A stretch of 64,000 nucleotides of DNA, from contig NZ_LRMM01000021.1 in assembly GCF_001647275.1 (NCBI RefSeq), forward strand, positions 1 to 64,000. The letters are read 5' to 3'. The DNA comes from Rufibacter ruber (GTDB lineage: Bacteria; Bacteroidota; Bacteroidia; Cytophagales; Hymenobacteraceae). This document shows, in pieces, positions 17,235 to 27,971 of this stretch. Position 1 is the first letter of the stretch; each line of letters starts with the position of its first letter. The notes beneath the pieces are model-generated. The model worked only from the letters and a program-made list of their open reading frames with translations. It was not told where the DNA came from and made no database searches. The translations under genes and the position numbers were made by a program.

Positions 17235-17471
17235 ATGAAAAAAGTAACACATGTAGCGGCGGCAGCCTTATTGGCGCTGACTTTCGGGTTTGCCTCTTGT
17301 GAATCTAAGACCGCTCAAAACGTTGAAAACACAGCAGATGAGGTAGCAAATGATGCAGAGAATGCCTTTGATGAGGTAAAAGCCGAAGCTGATTCTATTT
17401 CTTTAGACTCTATTGAAGTGCGTGATGAACCCGTAAAAGATGGGGTTGCTGATAAGATAGAGAAGCAATAG
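17235..17471 (+). CDS. Small acidic lipoprotein
   Basis: The 78-residue product has a lipoprotein signal peptide (MKKVTHVAAAALLALTFGFA) with lipobox FASC, so Cys22 or so would be lipidated. The mature part is strongly acidic and helical (NTADEVANDAENAFDEVKAE), with a heptad-like pattern that could form a coiled coil. It resembles small Bacteroidota envelope proteins of unknown function. It is monocistronic with a terminator at 17511-17549. Confidence 0.75.
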   Translation: MKKVTHVAAAALLALTFGFASCESKTAQNVENTADEVANDAENAFDEVKAEADSISLDSIEVRDEPVKDGVADKIEKQ

Positions 17472-17510
17472 AAGGCAGTTCTTTTTACAGGAACAAAAAG
17501 TCTTTGAATA

Positions 17511-17549
17511 AAAGGGCCATGGATGTCAGCATCTTGGCCCTTTCTTTTT
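17511..17549 (+). terminator. Terminator of the small lipoprotein gene
   Basis: AAAGGGCCA pairs with TGGCCCTTT, followed by CTTTTTG. It starts 40 bases past the stop. Confidence 0.8.
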
Positions 17550-17612
17550 GCCTACACCTAGGCAAATAATTCAAATTTTTTTTGGCATAATACCAAACAA
17601 TAGAAAATAACG

Positions 17613-17620
17613 TATCTTTG
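17613..17620 (+). promoter_or_regulatory. Candidate -7 box (TATCTTTG)
   Basis: The box matches the Bacteroidota TAnnTTTG consensus and lies 49 bases before the start of the next gene. No TTTG box is seen at the expected 19-base distance. Confidence 0.45.
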
Positions 17621-17669
17621 TGCTCCCCTCCTCCCCCCTTTAATGCAGTAAGTAGTAGAAGCCTGATCT

Positions 17670-18125
17670 GTGGAACAGCAGTACCAGTTATCCCCGTTTA
17701 CCCGTATCTCCCTGTATCCTGATGCCAAAGCATTACAGGTGGAATGCGAAGGCTTTGTCTCCAGCGCCACCTACCGCAACCTCATGCTGCGAGGGCTTGA
17801 ACTGATCAAGGCCTATGACATCAACTATGTTGTCTACAACAAGAAAATCTTAGCGCCCCTTACACCAGATGACCATGACTGGCTGGCAGAAGAGATGCTG
17901 CCACAGCTGTTCACCACCTCTCTCCAGAAGGTAGCCATCATAGAAGCCCAGGGCGGCCTGGACCACCTTACCCTGCGCAATATGGTTTATGCCCCGTATC
18001 TGTCCCTCAGCTTTGAAGTCCAGTATTTTGATGAAGTCTCTGTAGCGCTGGAGTGGTTCAAACAGGAAGAAGCCTCCACCATAAATGTCACAACAGAAAT
18101 GCCGGTGGAGAAATCTTCTGGTTAA
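17670..18125 (+). CDS. Hypothetical protein (151 aa), STAS/SpoIIAA-like fold
   Basis: The gene appears to start with GTG at 17670 (MEQQYQLSPFTRISLYPDAK), as no in-frame ATG precedes it. The pattern of alternating strands and helices (LQVECEGFVSSATYRNLMLR, then YDINYVVYNKKIL, then KVAIIEAQGG, then FEVQYFDEVSVALEWF) fits the STAS/SpoIIAA-like fold seen in many small Bacteroidota proteins with unknown roles. No catalytic motif stands out. The last 15 residues are low in structure. R1 copy 11 begins 9 bases past the stop. Confidence 0.7.
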   Translation: MEQQYQLSPFTRISLYPDAKALQVECEGFVSSATYRNLMLRGLELIKAYDINYVVYNKKILAPLTPDDHDWLAEEMLPQLFTTSLQKVAIIEAQGGLDHLTLRNMVYAPYLSLSFEVQYFDEVSVALEWFKQEEASTINVTTEMPVEKSSG

Positions 18126-18134
18126 CCTCTGTTT

Positions 18135-18173
18135 CTGTTTTTGGCCTGTTTTCAAGAAAAACAGCAAAAACAG
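18135..18173. repeat. R1 palindrome, copy 11
   Basis: Arms TTTGGCCTGTTTT and AAAAACAGCAAAAA, with outer pairing GTTTCTG/CAGAAAC, so it could act as the terminator of the gene ending at 18125. Confidence 0.75.
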
Positions 18174-18356
18174 AAACACACAACTCAGAGTGACAAAGGC
18201 CAGAGGTGTCCCTGACTTGCCCTTTGTGGCCCATGTGACACAGCCCAACCCGCTTACCCGCCTGCCTTTACGTGACTGTCACCAAACCCGGGACCTGCCT
18301 CTGCGGCACCTTTCCCTGACAGAGCGCACCTAAAACAGGTTATTACAACAGCAGTT

Positions 18357-18455
18357 TTAGAGATTGTTTAGTCTTTTGCGCTGCAAACGGGTATCAAAAG
18401 AACCTGGCTTCGCCTTTTTCGCTTGCAAAATCAAAATTTAAAACAAGCTCTTAGA
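18357..18455. repeat. MITE-like element, copy M4 (short, inverted)
   Basis: Read on the minus strand it begins TAAGAGCTTGTTTTAAATTT and contains GCCAGGTTCTTTTGATACCC and TTTGCAGCGCAAAAGAC, matching M1 but lacking about 60 internal bases. It ends 4 bases from the stop of the dehydrogenase gene. Confidence 0.65.
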
Positions 18456-18459
18456 GGGC

Positions 18460-19695
18460 TTAACCTTTTACCGGTTTTTTTTCGCCGCGGGCGTAGTCTT
18501 CCAGATACCGGTACCGCTCACACAGCTCCCCGTCTTGGGTGATGGTGGCTCTTTTTAAAACCCCTTCTTTGTCACCGTTCAGCAGGTGCGGGATCACCTG
18601 GTCAATCAATTGTCGGCCAAAATCACGGGAGGCGTTACGGGGCAGCTCACACGGCAGGTTGTCTACCGCCATAACGGTAAGGTTCTTTTTGGAGCTGTAA
18701 GCCGGCTCCAGCTTCTCTGACCACGGGTTGTAGTCAAAGGCAGGGTCAGCAATGGTAGACACCCGTTTGGTGCAGGGAATAGAGCCGTCTACATCACAGG
18801 TAATGTCAGCAATGGTGTTGATTTTGAAATCGGGTTCGCGCATGTCCTCCTCTGTGAACAGCACGGGGGCACCGGGGTTCCAGTAGGCGCAGGCCATGAG
18901 CAGGTCAGTGGCTTTGGCAAATTTCCTGAAGGTAGACTGGTAGAGGTGCGGGTTCTGGTAAAAGTCCTGCGAGTCCCACACGGCCACATCTGGCCGCACG
19001 TGGTAGTCTGAGGACCGCAGCTGCGTATACACCGGCTCGCCAAACTCTTTGTACAGGTAGTCAAACACGCTCACCCGCCTAATGCCCATGCGGTTGAGCA
19101 CCTCTACCGCCCCCTCGGCCACCCTACCGCCGCCGGTCACGGCAATCTTGATGTTGGGCAGAAACTTCACCTTGAAAAACTCCTCCTGCATGTCTTCCAT
19201 GTCCAGGCACTGGTGGGCGGGCTTGAGGTGGAACAGGTTCCATTTGCGGCCATAGGTCAGGAGCCCGTTGTAGGCGCCCACAATCCCGGCCCATCGGCCG
19301 AAGGCCACCACCCGCTCCCCCTTCTCATTGGTGATGGTTTCATAGTCAATCAACGTAATCTTCTTCTCCAGAATGGCCTGCAGCAGCTTCTGGTTGTGCG
19401 CCTGTTTCTTAATGGTGTGTGAGAAGAAAAAATACGTCTTATTAGGGATCAGCTGGTCAATGGGCACCTCTTTCACGCCCATGAGCACGTCACACCGGCC
19501 CAGGTCCTCTTTGAGCGGAATGCCCAGATCTGTGTATTCCTGGTCTGAAAAGCACCGGAACGGGCTGGGCTGTACCACCAGCTGCACTTGCGGGAAGGCC
19601 TGCAGCACCTCCAGGCATTTCTTGGGGGAGAGGGGCACGCGTTTATCAACCGGCACTTTCCCTTCGCGCAGCACGCCAATTTTCAATCTGTCCAT
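18460..19695 (-). CDS. NAD(P)-dependent dehydrogenase of the alanine/saccharopine dehydrogenase class
   Basis: The N-terminal domain (MDRLKIGVLREGKVPVDKRV, then PLSPKKC) matches the alanine dehydrogenase/transhydrogenase N-terminal family, and the nucleotide-binding turn is seen at IAVTGGGRVAEGAVEVL near residue 188. Length (411) and the later motif TIADITCDVDGSIP fit the saccharopine dehydrogenase (LYS1-type) branch rather than true alanine dehydrogenase. Members interconvert lysine plus 2-oxoglutarate and saccharopine, but many bacterial homologues are uncharacterised, so the substrate is uncertain. Cytoplasmic. It is divergent from gcvP, with R1 copy 12 in between. Confidence 0.8.
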   Translation of the reverse strand: MDRLKIGVLREGKVPVDKRVPLSPKKCLEVLQAFPQVQLVVQPSPFRCFSDQEYTDLGIPLKEDLGRCDVLMGVKEVPIDQLIPNKTYFFFSHTIKKQAHNQKLLQAILEKKITLIDYETITNEKGERVVAFGRWAGIVGAYNGLLTYGRKWNLFHLKPAHQCLDMEDMQEEFFKVKFLPNIKIAVTGGGRVAEGAVEVLNRMGIRRVSVFDYLYKEFGEPVYTQLRSSDYHVRPDVAVWDSQDFYQNPHLYQSTFRKFAKATDLLMACAYWNPGAPVLFTEEDMREPDFKINTIADITCDVDGSIPCTKRVSTIADPAFDYNPWSEKLEPAYSSKKNLTVMAVDNLPCELPRNASRDFGRQLIDQVIPHLLNGDKEGVLKRATITQDGELCERYRYLEDYARGEKKPVKG

Positions 19696-19720
19696 GTGAA
19701 ACTTATTCTGTGGTAAAGTG

Positions 19721-19759
19721 GTGTTTTCAGCCTGTTTTCAGAAAAATAGCTCCAAAACG
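19721..19759. repeat. R1 palindrome, copy 12
   Basis: Arms CAGCCTGTTTTC and AAAAATAGCTCC are less regular. It lies 25 bases upstream of the dehydrogenase start, in the shared divergent region, where a terminator role for that gene is not possible. Confidence 0.65.
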
Positions 19760-19824
19760 GCCAGGCGGCAACTACCCCGCCTGCAATTTAAAAGCTTAGG
19801 TTATATATAGTGAATTTTAACCTG

Positions 19825-19832
19825 TACTTTTG
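19825..19832 (+). promoter_or_regulatory. Candidate -7 box (TACTTTTG) of gcvP
   Basis: Matches TAnnTTTG and lies 73 bases before the gcvP start. The upstream TTTG element is weak or absent. Confidence 0.5.
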
Positions 19833-19905
19833 TGTAATAAGGTAAGACAAACGCTTGTTTCTCTTGTTATAACCGAACACCTACACCACGCTAATACATA
19901 TTTCC

Positions 19906-22821
<2,916 letters not shown>

Positions 22822-22843
22822 GCCTATCCCTTTTTCAGCTATA

Positions 22844-22880
22844 AGAAACGCCTGGGCAGTTGCTCAGGCGTTTCTGTTTT
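22844..22880 (+). terminator. Terminator of gcvP
   Basis: AGAAACGCCTG pairs with CAGGCGTTTCT, followed by GTTTT, which is also the left edge of R1 copy 13. Confidence 0.85.
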
Positions 22881-22914
22881 CGGGCTGTTTTGGCCAAAAA
22901 CAGCCCGAAAACAG
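22874..22914. repeat. R1 palindrome, copy 13
   Basis: A perfect copy: GTTTTCGGGCTGTTTT pairs with AAAACAGCCCGAAAAC around the loop GGCC-like centre, and it overlaps the gcvP terminator tail. Confidence 0.8.
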
Positions 22915-22979
22915 GATACCTTCCAGCTCCTGATGGGAAAAGGATGAGGGTTTAGAGAAAAAAGTGGCTATGATTCTGC

Positions 22980-23168
22980 CTATCTGCAATGCACGTAGCA
23001 AAGCACTTTCTCGCACTTGCCCCATTGGCGGTTCTTGCATTGCTTTTTGGTAGACTTCGCGATGGCCTCACATTGCGGGTTGAACGCAGAACCTGCCAAT
23101 GGCGCAGAGGCTGAGGACAGCAAGGTGAGCGAAACAAAACAGAACAGGGTGATGAGCACGTTTTTCAT
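22980..23168 (-). CDS. Small secreted Cys-rich protein (62 aa)
   Basis: The start at 23168 gives a signal peptide (MKNVLITLFCFVSLTLLSSA); the longer frame upstream adds an unlikely leader. The mature part holds CEAIAKSTKKQC, then KCEKVLCYVHC, a spacing of Cys residues and a closing C..H that recalls the small C..T..QC......YC..H domain (DUF5763-like) seen in many bacterial proteins. It might bind a metal or form disulfides. Function unknown. It stands alone between gcvP and the PorV-like gene. Confidence 0.65.
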   Translation of the reverse strand: MKNVLITLFCFVSLTLLSSASAPLAGSAFNPQCEAIAKSTKKQCKNRQWGKCEKVLCYVHCR

Positions 23169-23286
23169 AAAAAGTTTGTAAGGGTTTGGGAAGGAGCGAA
23201 AAATAAATGTACAAAAGTTAAACAAGATTTAATAGTACTTTCTGTAGAGAATTGCGTAGAAAACCCATTGGCCAACCCGCCCGCCT

Positions 23287-24117
23287 ATGCAGCATGTTCT
23301 ACGGTTTTGTCTGCTTCTTTTTCTTTTGCCAACTGCTTATTCCGCTGAGGCGCAAATCAACAATGCCCCCGTGGGGGCCAGAGCGGCAGGTTTGGGCGGT
23401 GCGGCCGTTACGCTGCCAGACGTGTGGGCCCTCAGCAACAATCCGGCGGGCATGGCGGCGCTGAAAAAGCTGGAGCTGGGCGCCTACGCCTTCAACCGTT
23501 TCTCTCTGGCAGAACTGACCTCCATTGGTCTGCTGGCCGTGTACCCCACTCAAAAATTAGGGACGGTGGGCGTGGATTTGCAGCGGTTTGGCGGCGAGCT
23601 GTACAATGAGCAGCGGCTGGGTATTGGGCTGGCGCACCAGTTGGGCGTGGTCAGGCTCGGCCTGAAGGCCGATGTGCTGCAGGTGCGCGTGAAGGAGTGG
23701 GGCAGCCGCAAAGCCGTGGCCTTGAGTCTGGGCGGACAGTCAGAAGTGATTCCCAGGCTGGTGTTTGGGGCGCATATCTACAACGTGAACCAGGCCAAAC
23801 TGGCCGAATTTGAGGATGAGCGCGTGCCCACCGTCATGAAGATGGGGCTGAGTTACCAGGCCGCCGCCAAGGTGCTGCTGGTGGCAGAGGTGGAGAAGGA
23901 GTTGGAGTTTCCGGCGGCGGTGAAGGCGGGCGTAGAGTACCGGGTGCTGCCCGCGCTGGGGCTGCGGGGCGGTTTCCATTCGGGTACCCGTTCCGGCACG
24001 GCGGGCGTAGACGTAAAGTTCAGGCAGTTCCAGGTGGCGTATGCGCTGGGCGCGCAGCACCAGCTGGGCGTGAGCAACTACCTGAGCGTTGCCTATCAAG
24101 TTCCGCAGAAACTATGA
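23287..24117 (+). CDS. PorV/PorQ-like outer-membrane barrel protein
   Basis: A signal peptide (MQHVLRFCLLLFLLPTAYS) is followed by the family signature APVGARAAGLGGAAVTLPD and LSNNPAGMAAL, which marks the FadL-like PorV/PorQ group of Bacteroidota. Alternating strands run to the end, where the protein closes YLSVAYQVP. Members act as outer-membrane shuttles or docking proteins of the type IX secretion system, but many paralogues have no known role. The 276-residue length is short of PorV and closer to PorQ-like or stand-alone barrels. Its stop overlaps the next gene's ATG by four bases, so the two are translationally coupled. Confidence 0.75.
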   Translation: MQHVLRFCLLLFLLPTAYSAEAQINNAPVGARAAGLGGAAVTLPDVWALSNNPAGMAALKKLELGAYAFNRFSLAELTSIGLLAVYPTQKLGTVGVDLQRFGGELYNEQRLGIGLAHQLGVVRLGLKADVLQVRVKEWGSRKAVALSLGGQSEVIPRLVFGAHIYNVNQAKLAEFEDERVPTVMKMGLSYQAAAKVLLVAEVEKELEFPAAVKAGVEYRVLPALGLRGGFHSGTRSGTAGVDVKFRQFQVAYALGAQHQLGVSNYLSVAYQVPQKL

Positions 24118-26194
24118 AAGTGCGTTTCTGGCTTGTTTTTCTGATTTTAGCCCTAAAACAGGGGGCCGCTGCACAAGACGTTCCGCGCCCGGCGGTAGAC
24201 GTGGAGCTGCTGGTAGAGGAGCTTTTCGCGCAGCAGAGTGACGAGAACAGCGTGGCCTATGAAGACCTGTATGAGACGCTGCTGCAGTACTACCGCCAGC
24301 CGCTGGACCTTAACCGCGCCACCCGCGAAGAACTGCGCAGCCTCTTTTTGCTCTCAGAAAACCAGATTTCGGCGTTGCTCCAGCATATTTCAGACAACGG
24401 CCGGCTGTTGAGTCTGTATGAACTGCAGGCGGTTCCCGGGTTTGATTTGCTATCCATCCGGCGGCTGTTGCCGTTTGTGAGCGTACAGAGCCTGGGGCAG
24501 ATTGGCCAGCGCACCTGGCGCGAACGGCTCAAGAATTCCGCCAACCACTCGCTGCTGCTGCGCTATGACCGCACCCTGCAGGAGCAGCGCGGCTACACCC
24601 CGCCCCAAGGCCGTTCCACCACCCGCTACCTGGGCTCCCCAGACAAATACCTGCTGCGCTACCGCCTGAGCCAGCCGCGGGACTTCAGCTTTGGCGTGAC
24701 CGCCGAAAAAGATGCGGGCGAGCAGTTCGCCTGGAACCCTGGCCAGCGGCTCTATGCCTTTGATTTCCTGTCTGCGCACGCGCAACTGTATGACCGGGGC
24801 GCGTTCAAGACCATCGCCGTGGGCGATTACCAACTCCAGTTTGGGCAGGGGCTACTGCTTTCCAGCGGGTTCAGCGTAGGCAAGGGCGGCGAAACCATCA
24901 CCACCATTCGGCGCAGCCAGCTGGGCATACGGCCGCACACCTCGGCGCTGGAGGCCAACTTTTTCAGGGGAGCCGCCGCCACCCACCGCTACAAAAGGAT
25001 TGAGACCACCCTCTTTTACTCCAACCGCCGGGTTGACGCCTCAATGGGCGACGTGCTGGCCGATGACACCACGTTGCTCACCTTAGGCGGCATCCAGACC
25101 TCAGGCCTGCACCGCACGCCCACTGAACTTGCCAACCGCCAGCGGGCGCGGGAACAGGTCATGGCGGTGACGTGACCTACCGGAACCCAAGGCAGACGCT
25201 GAGCGTGGGGGTAACGGCGCTGCACACGTGGTATAATGTGGCGCTGCAGCAACGGCCGGAGCTGTACAATCTCTTCGCTTTCAGCGGAAGTCAAAACACG
25301 GGTGTTGGTCTGCACTACAGCTATCTGTGGCAGAACCTGAACTTTTTTGGGGAGACGGTGCGGTCTGGCAACGGGGCGCTGGGTACGGTGAACGGGATTC
25401 TGGCAAGCCTTTCTGAGCGGGTGGAGCTGTCAATGGTGTACCGCCACTACGCCAGAGATTTCCAGAGCATGTACGGGGCCGCCTTCGGCGAAGCCAGCCG
25501 CAACCAGAACGAGCGCGGGCTGTACACGGGCCTCAAGGTGAAGTTCAGCAACCGCTGGCAGCTCACCGGCTACTATGACCGGTTCAGTTTTCCGTGGCTG
25601 CGGTACCGGGTAGACGCGCCCTCAGACGGCGAGGAATACCTGCTGCGGCTGCAGTTCATGCCCGGCAAGACCACGCTGCTCTACGGCCAATACCAGCACG
25701 AGCGCAAAGCCCGCAATGAGACGATAGCCGGCGAGGCGCTAAGGCAGGTGAATCCCACGTTTTCGCACCGTTATTTACTGTTGTTAGATGTGAGTCCGGT
25801 GCCTACGCTGCGGCTGCGTTCACGGGTGCAGGTGAGCCAGTTTAGGCAGAGCGGTCCGCAGCGCACCGGCTATTTCATGGGGCAGGACGTGACCTGGGAG
25901 CGCAACTACACCCGCCTCAGCGCCCGCTACGCTCTGTTTGATTCTGATGACTATGACACCCGCCTCTACGTACCTGAGCAGGATGTGCTGTACGGGTTCT
26001 CCATTCCGGCATTTTTTGGGCGGGGCACGCATGTGTACCTGCTGGCGCAGCAGCGCATGACCAGAAACCTGGAGATCTGGTTTAAACTCAGCCACACCCA
26101 CTACCGCGACCAGCGTACCGTGAGCACCGGTCTGGAGCAGATAGAAGGCCCCAGGCGTACTGATGTGCGGGTGCAGGCGCGCTACCGTTTTTGA
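24114..26194 (+). pseudogene. Helix-hairpin-helix outer-membrane-like protein, interrupted by one frameshift
   Basis: Two frames (24114-25175 and 25172-26194) together make one protein of about 693 residues. The first part has a signal peptide (MKVRFWLVFLILALKQ, encoded by an R1 repeat) and helix-hairpin-helix motifs (PLDLNRATREELRSL and LYELQAVPGFDLLSIRRL). The second is barrel-like to the end RYRF. At 25161-25168 the text ATGGCGGTGACGTG should read ATGGGCGGTGACGTG, which restores MGGDVTYRN. Such proteins are common in this phylum next to PorV-like genes, perhaps in DNA uptake or outer-membrane assembly. The single missing G may be an assembly error rather than a real break. Confidence 0.8.
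24123..24161. repeat. R1 palindrome, copy 14, inside a signal peptide
   Basis: It encodes the residues VRFWLVFLILALKQ of the helix-hairpin-helix protein's signal peptide. Arms TGGCTTGTTTTT and GATTTTAGCCC are partly degraded, as expected of a repeat under coding constraint. Confidence 0.7.
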
Positions 26195-26224
26195 CCTGTT
26201 CTTGGAAAAACAGCCCGGAAACAG
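26186..26224. repeat. R1 palindrome, copy 15, overlapping a stop codon
   Basis: It supplies the last codons and stop (CGTTTTTGA) of the helix-hairpin-helix gene. Arms GACCTGTTCTT and AAAACAGCCC. Confidence 0.75.
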
Positions 26225-26331
26225 AGACTTTGGTTTTGGCCTGAGTGGGGGTGGGGGAAAGCACTGTGTGGCATCTTCAACCCATTCGGCCGAAAGGCGG
26301 GTATGTGTTGGTAAACGAACGGCAGGTACGT

Positions 26332-26368
26332 CTGTTTTTGCCTGTTTCGCCAAAACAGGCCAAAAACG
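26332..26368. repeat. R1 palindrome, copy 16
   Basis: Arms TTTTTGCCTGTTTC and AAAACAGGCCAAAAA. It lies 11 bases past the stop of the leftward flavin reductase gene. Confidence 0.75.
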
Positions 26369-26378
26369 CAACGGTGTT

Positions 26379-27029
26379 CTATTCTGGCACCGGCGCCTCT
26401 GCCGCCTGTAGGGGCGCATCTGGCTGCGGGGCGGGCAAACGGCCCAGGCGTTGGGTGACGTGGTAGCTGTTGAGGCCCGAGGCGGTCATGGTTTCGGCTT
26501 TCTCCAGGTCTACATAGCCGTCTTGCTGCAGGCAGTCTTGGGGAACCAGGGCCTCTACCACTTCGCCAATGACCAGAATGGTGCCGTTGAGCTTGATGTA
26601 CGTGCGCTGCACCAGCTTAAGGCCTACCTTGATGTTGGCCTCCCGCACGTACGGGGCGGGATGGTTCTCTGAAAACTGCGGGGTGAAGCCGCAGAGGTCA
26701 AACTCTGACTGGCTGTGGTGGGCGCTGGTGTGGTGGGCGGCCTGGTAGAAACTTGGCTTTACGTGGTTGAGCGTGTAGTGCCCGGTCTTGATGATGTTGT
26801 TGAGGGTGTCGCGCACCACGCTGTCTGGCCGCACAATCATGCCAATGAGCGGCGGGTTGGCCCCTACATGGAACACCTGCGTGTACACGCTCAGGTTGGT
26901 GGTGCCTTTGCCGTCTACGGTACCCACCAGGCACAGGCTCTTGAAGCCCGAAAGCGAGGTGACAAAGTTGGCCCGGTAGGCTAGTTCCATCCCCAGAATA
27001 TCTGACGTGGAAAAATGGCTGTCTGACAT
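26379..27029 (-). CDS. Flavin reductase-like (FMN-binding split-barrel) protein
   Basis: The start at 27029 (MSDSHFSTSDILGMELAYR) is preferred over the upstream ATG at 27107. The 216-residue chain follows the flavin reductase-like split barrel: FVTSLSGFKSLCLVGTVDGK, NLSVYTQVFHVGANPPLIGM and TGHYTLNHV. It is likely to bind FMN and use NAD(P)H, but whether it reduces flavin for a partner or acts on its own substrate is not visible. The C-terminal 20 residues are Pro/Ala-rich and disordered. Cytoplasmic, monocistronic, divergent from umuD. Confidence 0.82.
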   Translation of the reverse strand: MSDSHFSTSDILGMELAYRANFVTSLSGFKSLCLVGTVDGKGTTNLSVYTQVFHVGANPPLIGMIVRPDSVVRDTLNNIIKTGHYTLNHVKPSFYQAAHHTSAHHSQSEFDLCGFTPQFSENHPAPYVREANIKVGLKLVQRTYIKLNGTILVIGEVVEALVPQDCLQQDGYVDLEKAETMTASGLNSYHVTQRLGRLPAPQPDAPLQAAEAPVPE

Positions 27030-27393
27030 GGTGCTCAATACGCTGAAAACAGAGTGATCTACTATTCCCCTTCCGCCGGAAAGGACGGGAAAGTTAAGAA
27101 AAATCACGAACGCGGCCTAATGTGCCAGCCAGTCTTTAGCCCTGCCATGCACGGCTGCCTTGTAGCCTGAAGTAGGGCTGCCGCGCATGGCGGGCGGGAG
27201 GAGAAGCATACATGCCTCCTGTACTTTTGCCAAACCTAGATGATAGATTTTACTAATTAAATTAGTTTTAAGCAAGGTTTAATCAGTGTAAAAACGGCTG
27301 TGGATAAATTTATAGTGGTATATGTTAAACTATATGCTAAAATTATTAGTAAAATTGACCTGAAAACGATTATTACCCTTTGTCAACGTTGCT
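27030..27393. other. Divergent regulatory region upstream of umuD
   Basis: About 360 bases between the flavin reductase start and umuD. It turns strongly AT-rich from 27230. It holds a TACTTTTG box at 27222-27229 and the operator-like palindrome at 27252-27266. Confidence 0.5.
27252..27266. promoter_or_regulatory. Operator-like palindrome ACTAAT-TAA-ATTAGT
   Basis: A perfect 6+6 inverted repeat with a 3-base centre lies 128 bases before umuD. Similar half sites (ATTAGT) occur again at 27344-27349. A damage-response regulator site is a guess from its position. Confidence 0.4.
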
Positions 27394-27891
27394 ATGTCTA
27401 TTGACGAATTCTACGCGCCAGAACAAGATGATGCAGCGGCAGGAGCCGCACTGGTTAAGAAACTCCAGCCTACCGGGTTTCCTTCGCCGGCGGCGAACTA
27501 TGCGTCTGTTTCCATTAACCTGAATGAATATCTCAATATCAGGGCCTCGTCCTGCTTTCTGGCGCGGGTAAAGGGCGGGGGCATGTTAAAAGACATACAC
27601 CCAGACGATTTGCTGGTGATTGACCGGTCGCTGCCCCTGCAGAACCAATGCCTTGTGCTGGCCACGCTGAATGATGAGTTTGTGGTGCGCCGCTACTGTG
27701 AAACTGCCGGCAAGAAAACACTGGAGACAGAAGGAGAGGGTAAGGTGGCGATAGAGTTGGTAGCAGGGACCGAGTACTCTATTTGGGGGGTAGTCTCTTG
27801 GGTGGTGCACCGGTGCCTGCCAGAGGCAAAGAGAACGGGAAAGAGCGGTGCGCAGGCGAGCCGTTCAAAGGCATCTGGGCAAGTTAAGTAA
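27394..27891 (+). CDS. UmuD-like protein lacking the catalytic Ser-Lys pair
   Basis: The 165-residue protein aligns with UmuD: the cleavage-site region GFPSPAANY (residues 28-36), then LNEYLNIRASSCFLARVKG, and a closing WGVVSWVVH. In active UmuD the nucleophile lies in GDSM and the general base in FTVKK. Here those positions read GGGM (Gly63) and FVVRR (Arg99), so both catalytic residues are replaced. It should not be able to cleave itself and may act only as a partner or brake of the polymerase encoded next. The tail after residue 145 is basic and extra to the family. UmuD and UmuC form DNA polymerase V in other bacteria. R1 copy 17 lies between the two genes. Confidence 0.8.
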   Translation: MSIDEFYAPEQDDAAAGAALVKKLQPTGFPSPAANYASVSINLNEYLNIRASSCFLARVKGGGMLKDIHPDDLLVIDRSLPLQNQCLVLATLNDEFVVRRYCETAGKKTLETEGEGKVAIELVAGTEYSIWGVVSWVVHRCLPEAKRTGKSGAQASRSKASGQVK

Positions 27892-27938
27892 AAGTGCGTT
27901 TTTGCTGTTTTGCTGAAAACAGGCCAAAAACGCACTTT
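27891..27938 (+). terminator. R1-cored hairpin between umuD and umuC
   Basis: AAAGTGCG (27891-27898) pairs with CGCACTTT (27931-27938) outside an R1 core. It begins with the last base of the umuD stop codon. If it stops RNA polymerase, umuC expression would depend on read-through or on its own promoter. Confidence 0.6.
27897..27932. repeat. R1 palindrome, copy 17
   Basis: Arms TTTTTGCTGTTTT and AAAACAGGCCAAAAA. It is the last copy before the 21.9-kb gap. Confidence 0.75.
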
Positions 27939-27971
27939 CCCTCTATTTTCTGGTATCTAAAAAACTTTGAT

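Noticed and set aside
25161-25175. Programmed frameshift in the helix-hairpin-helix gene
   Set aside because: No slippery heptamer or downstream pseudoknot is seen, and other genes show a similar G loss, so an assembly error is more likely.
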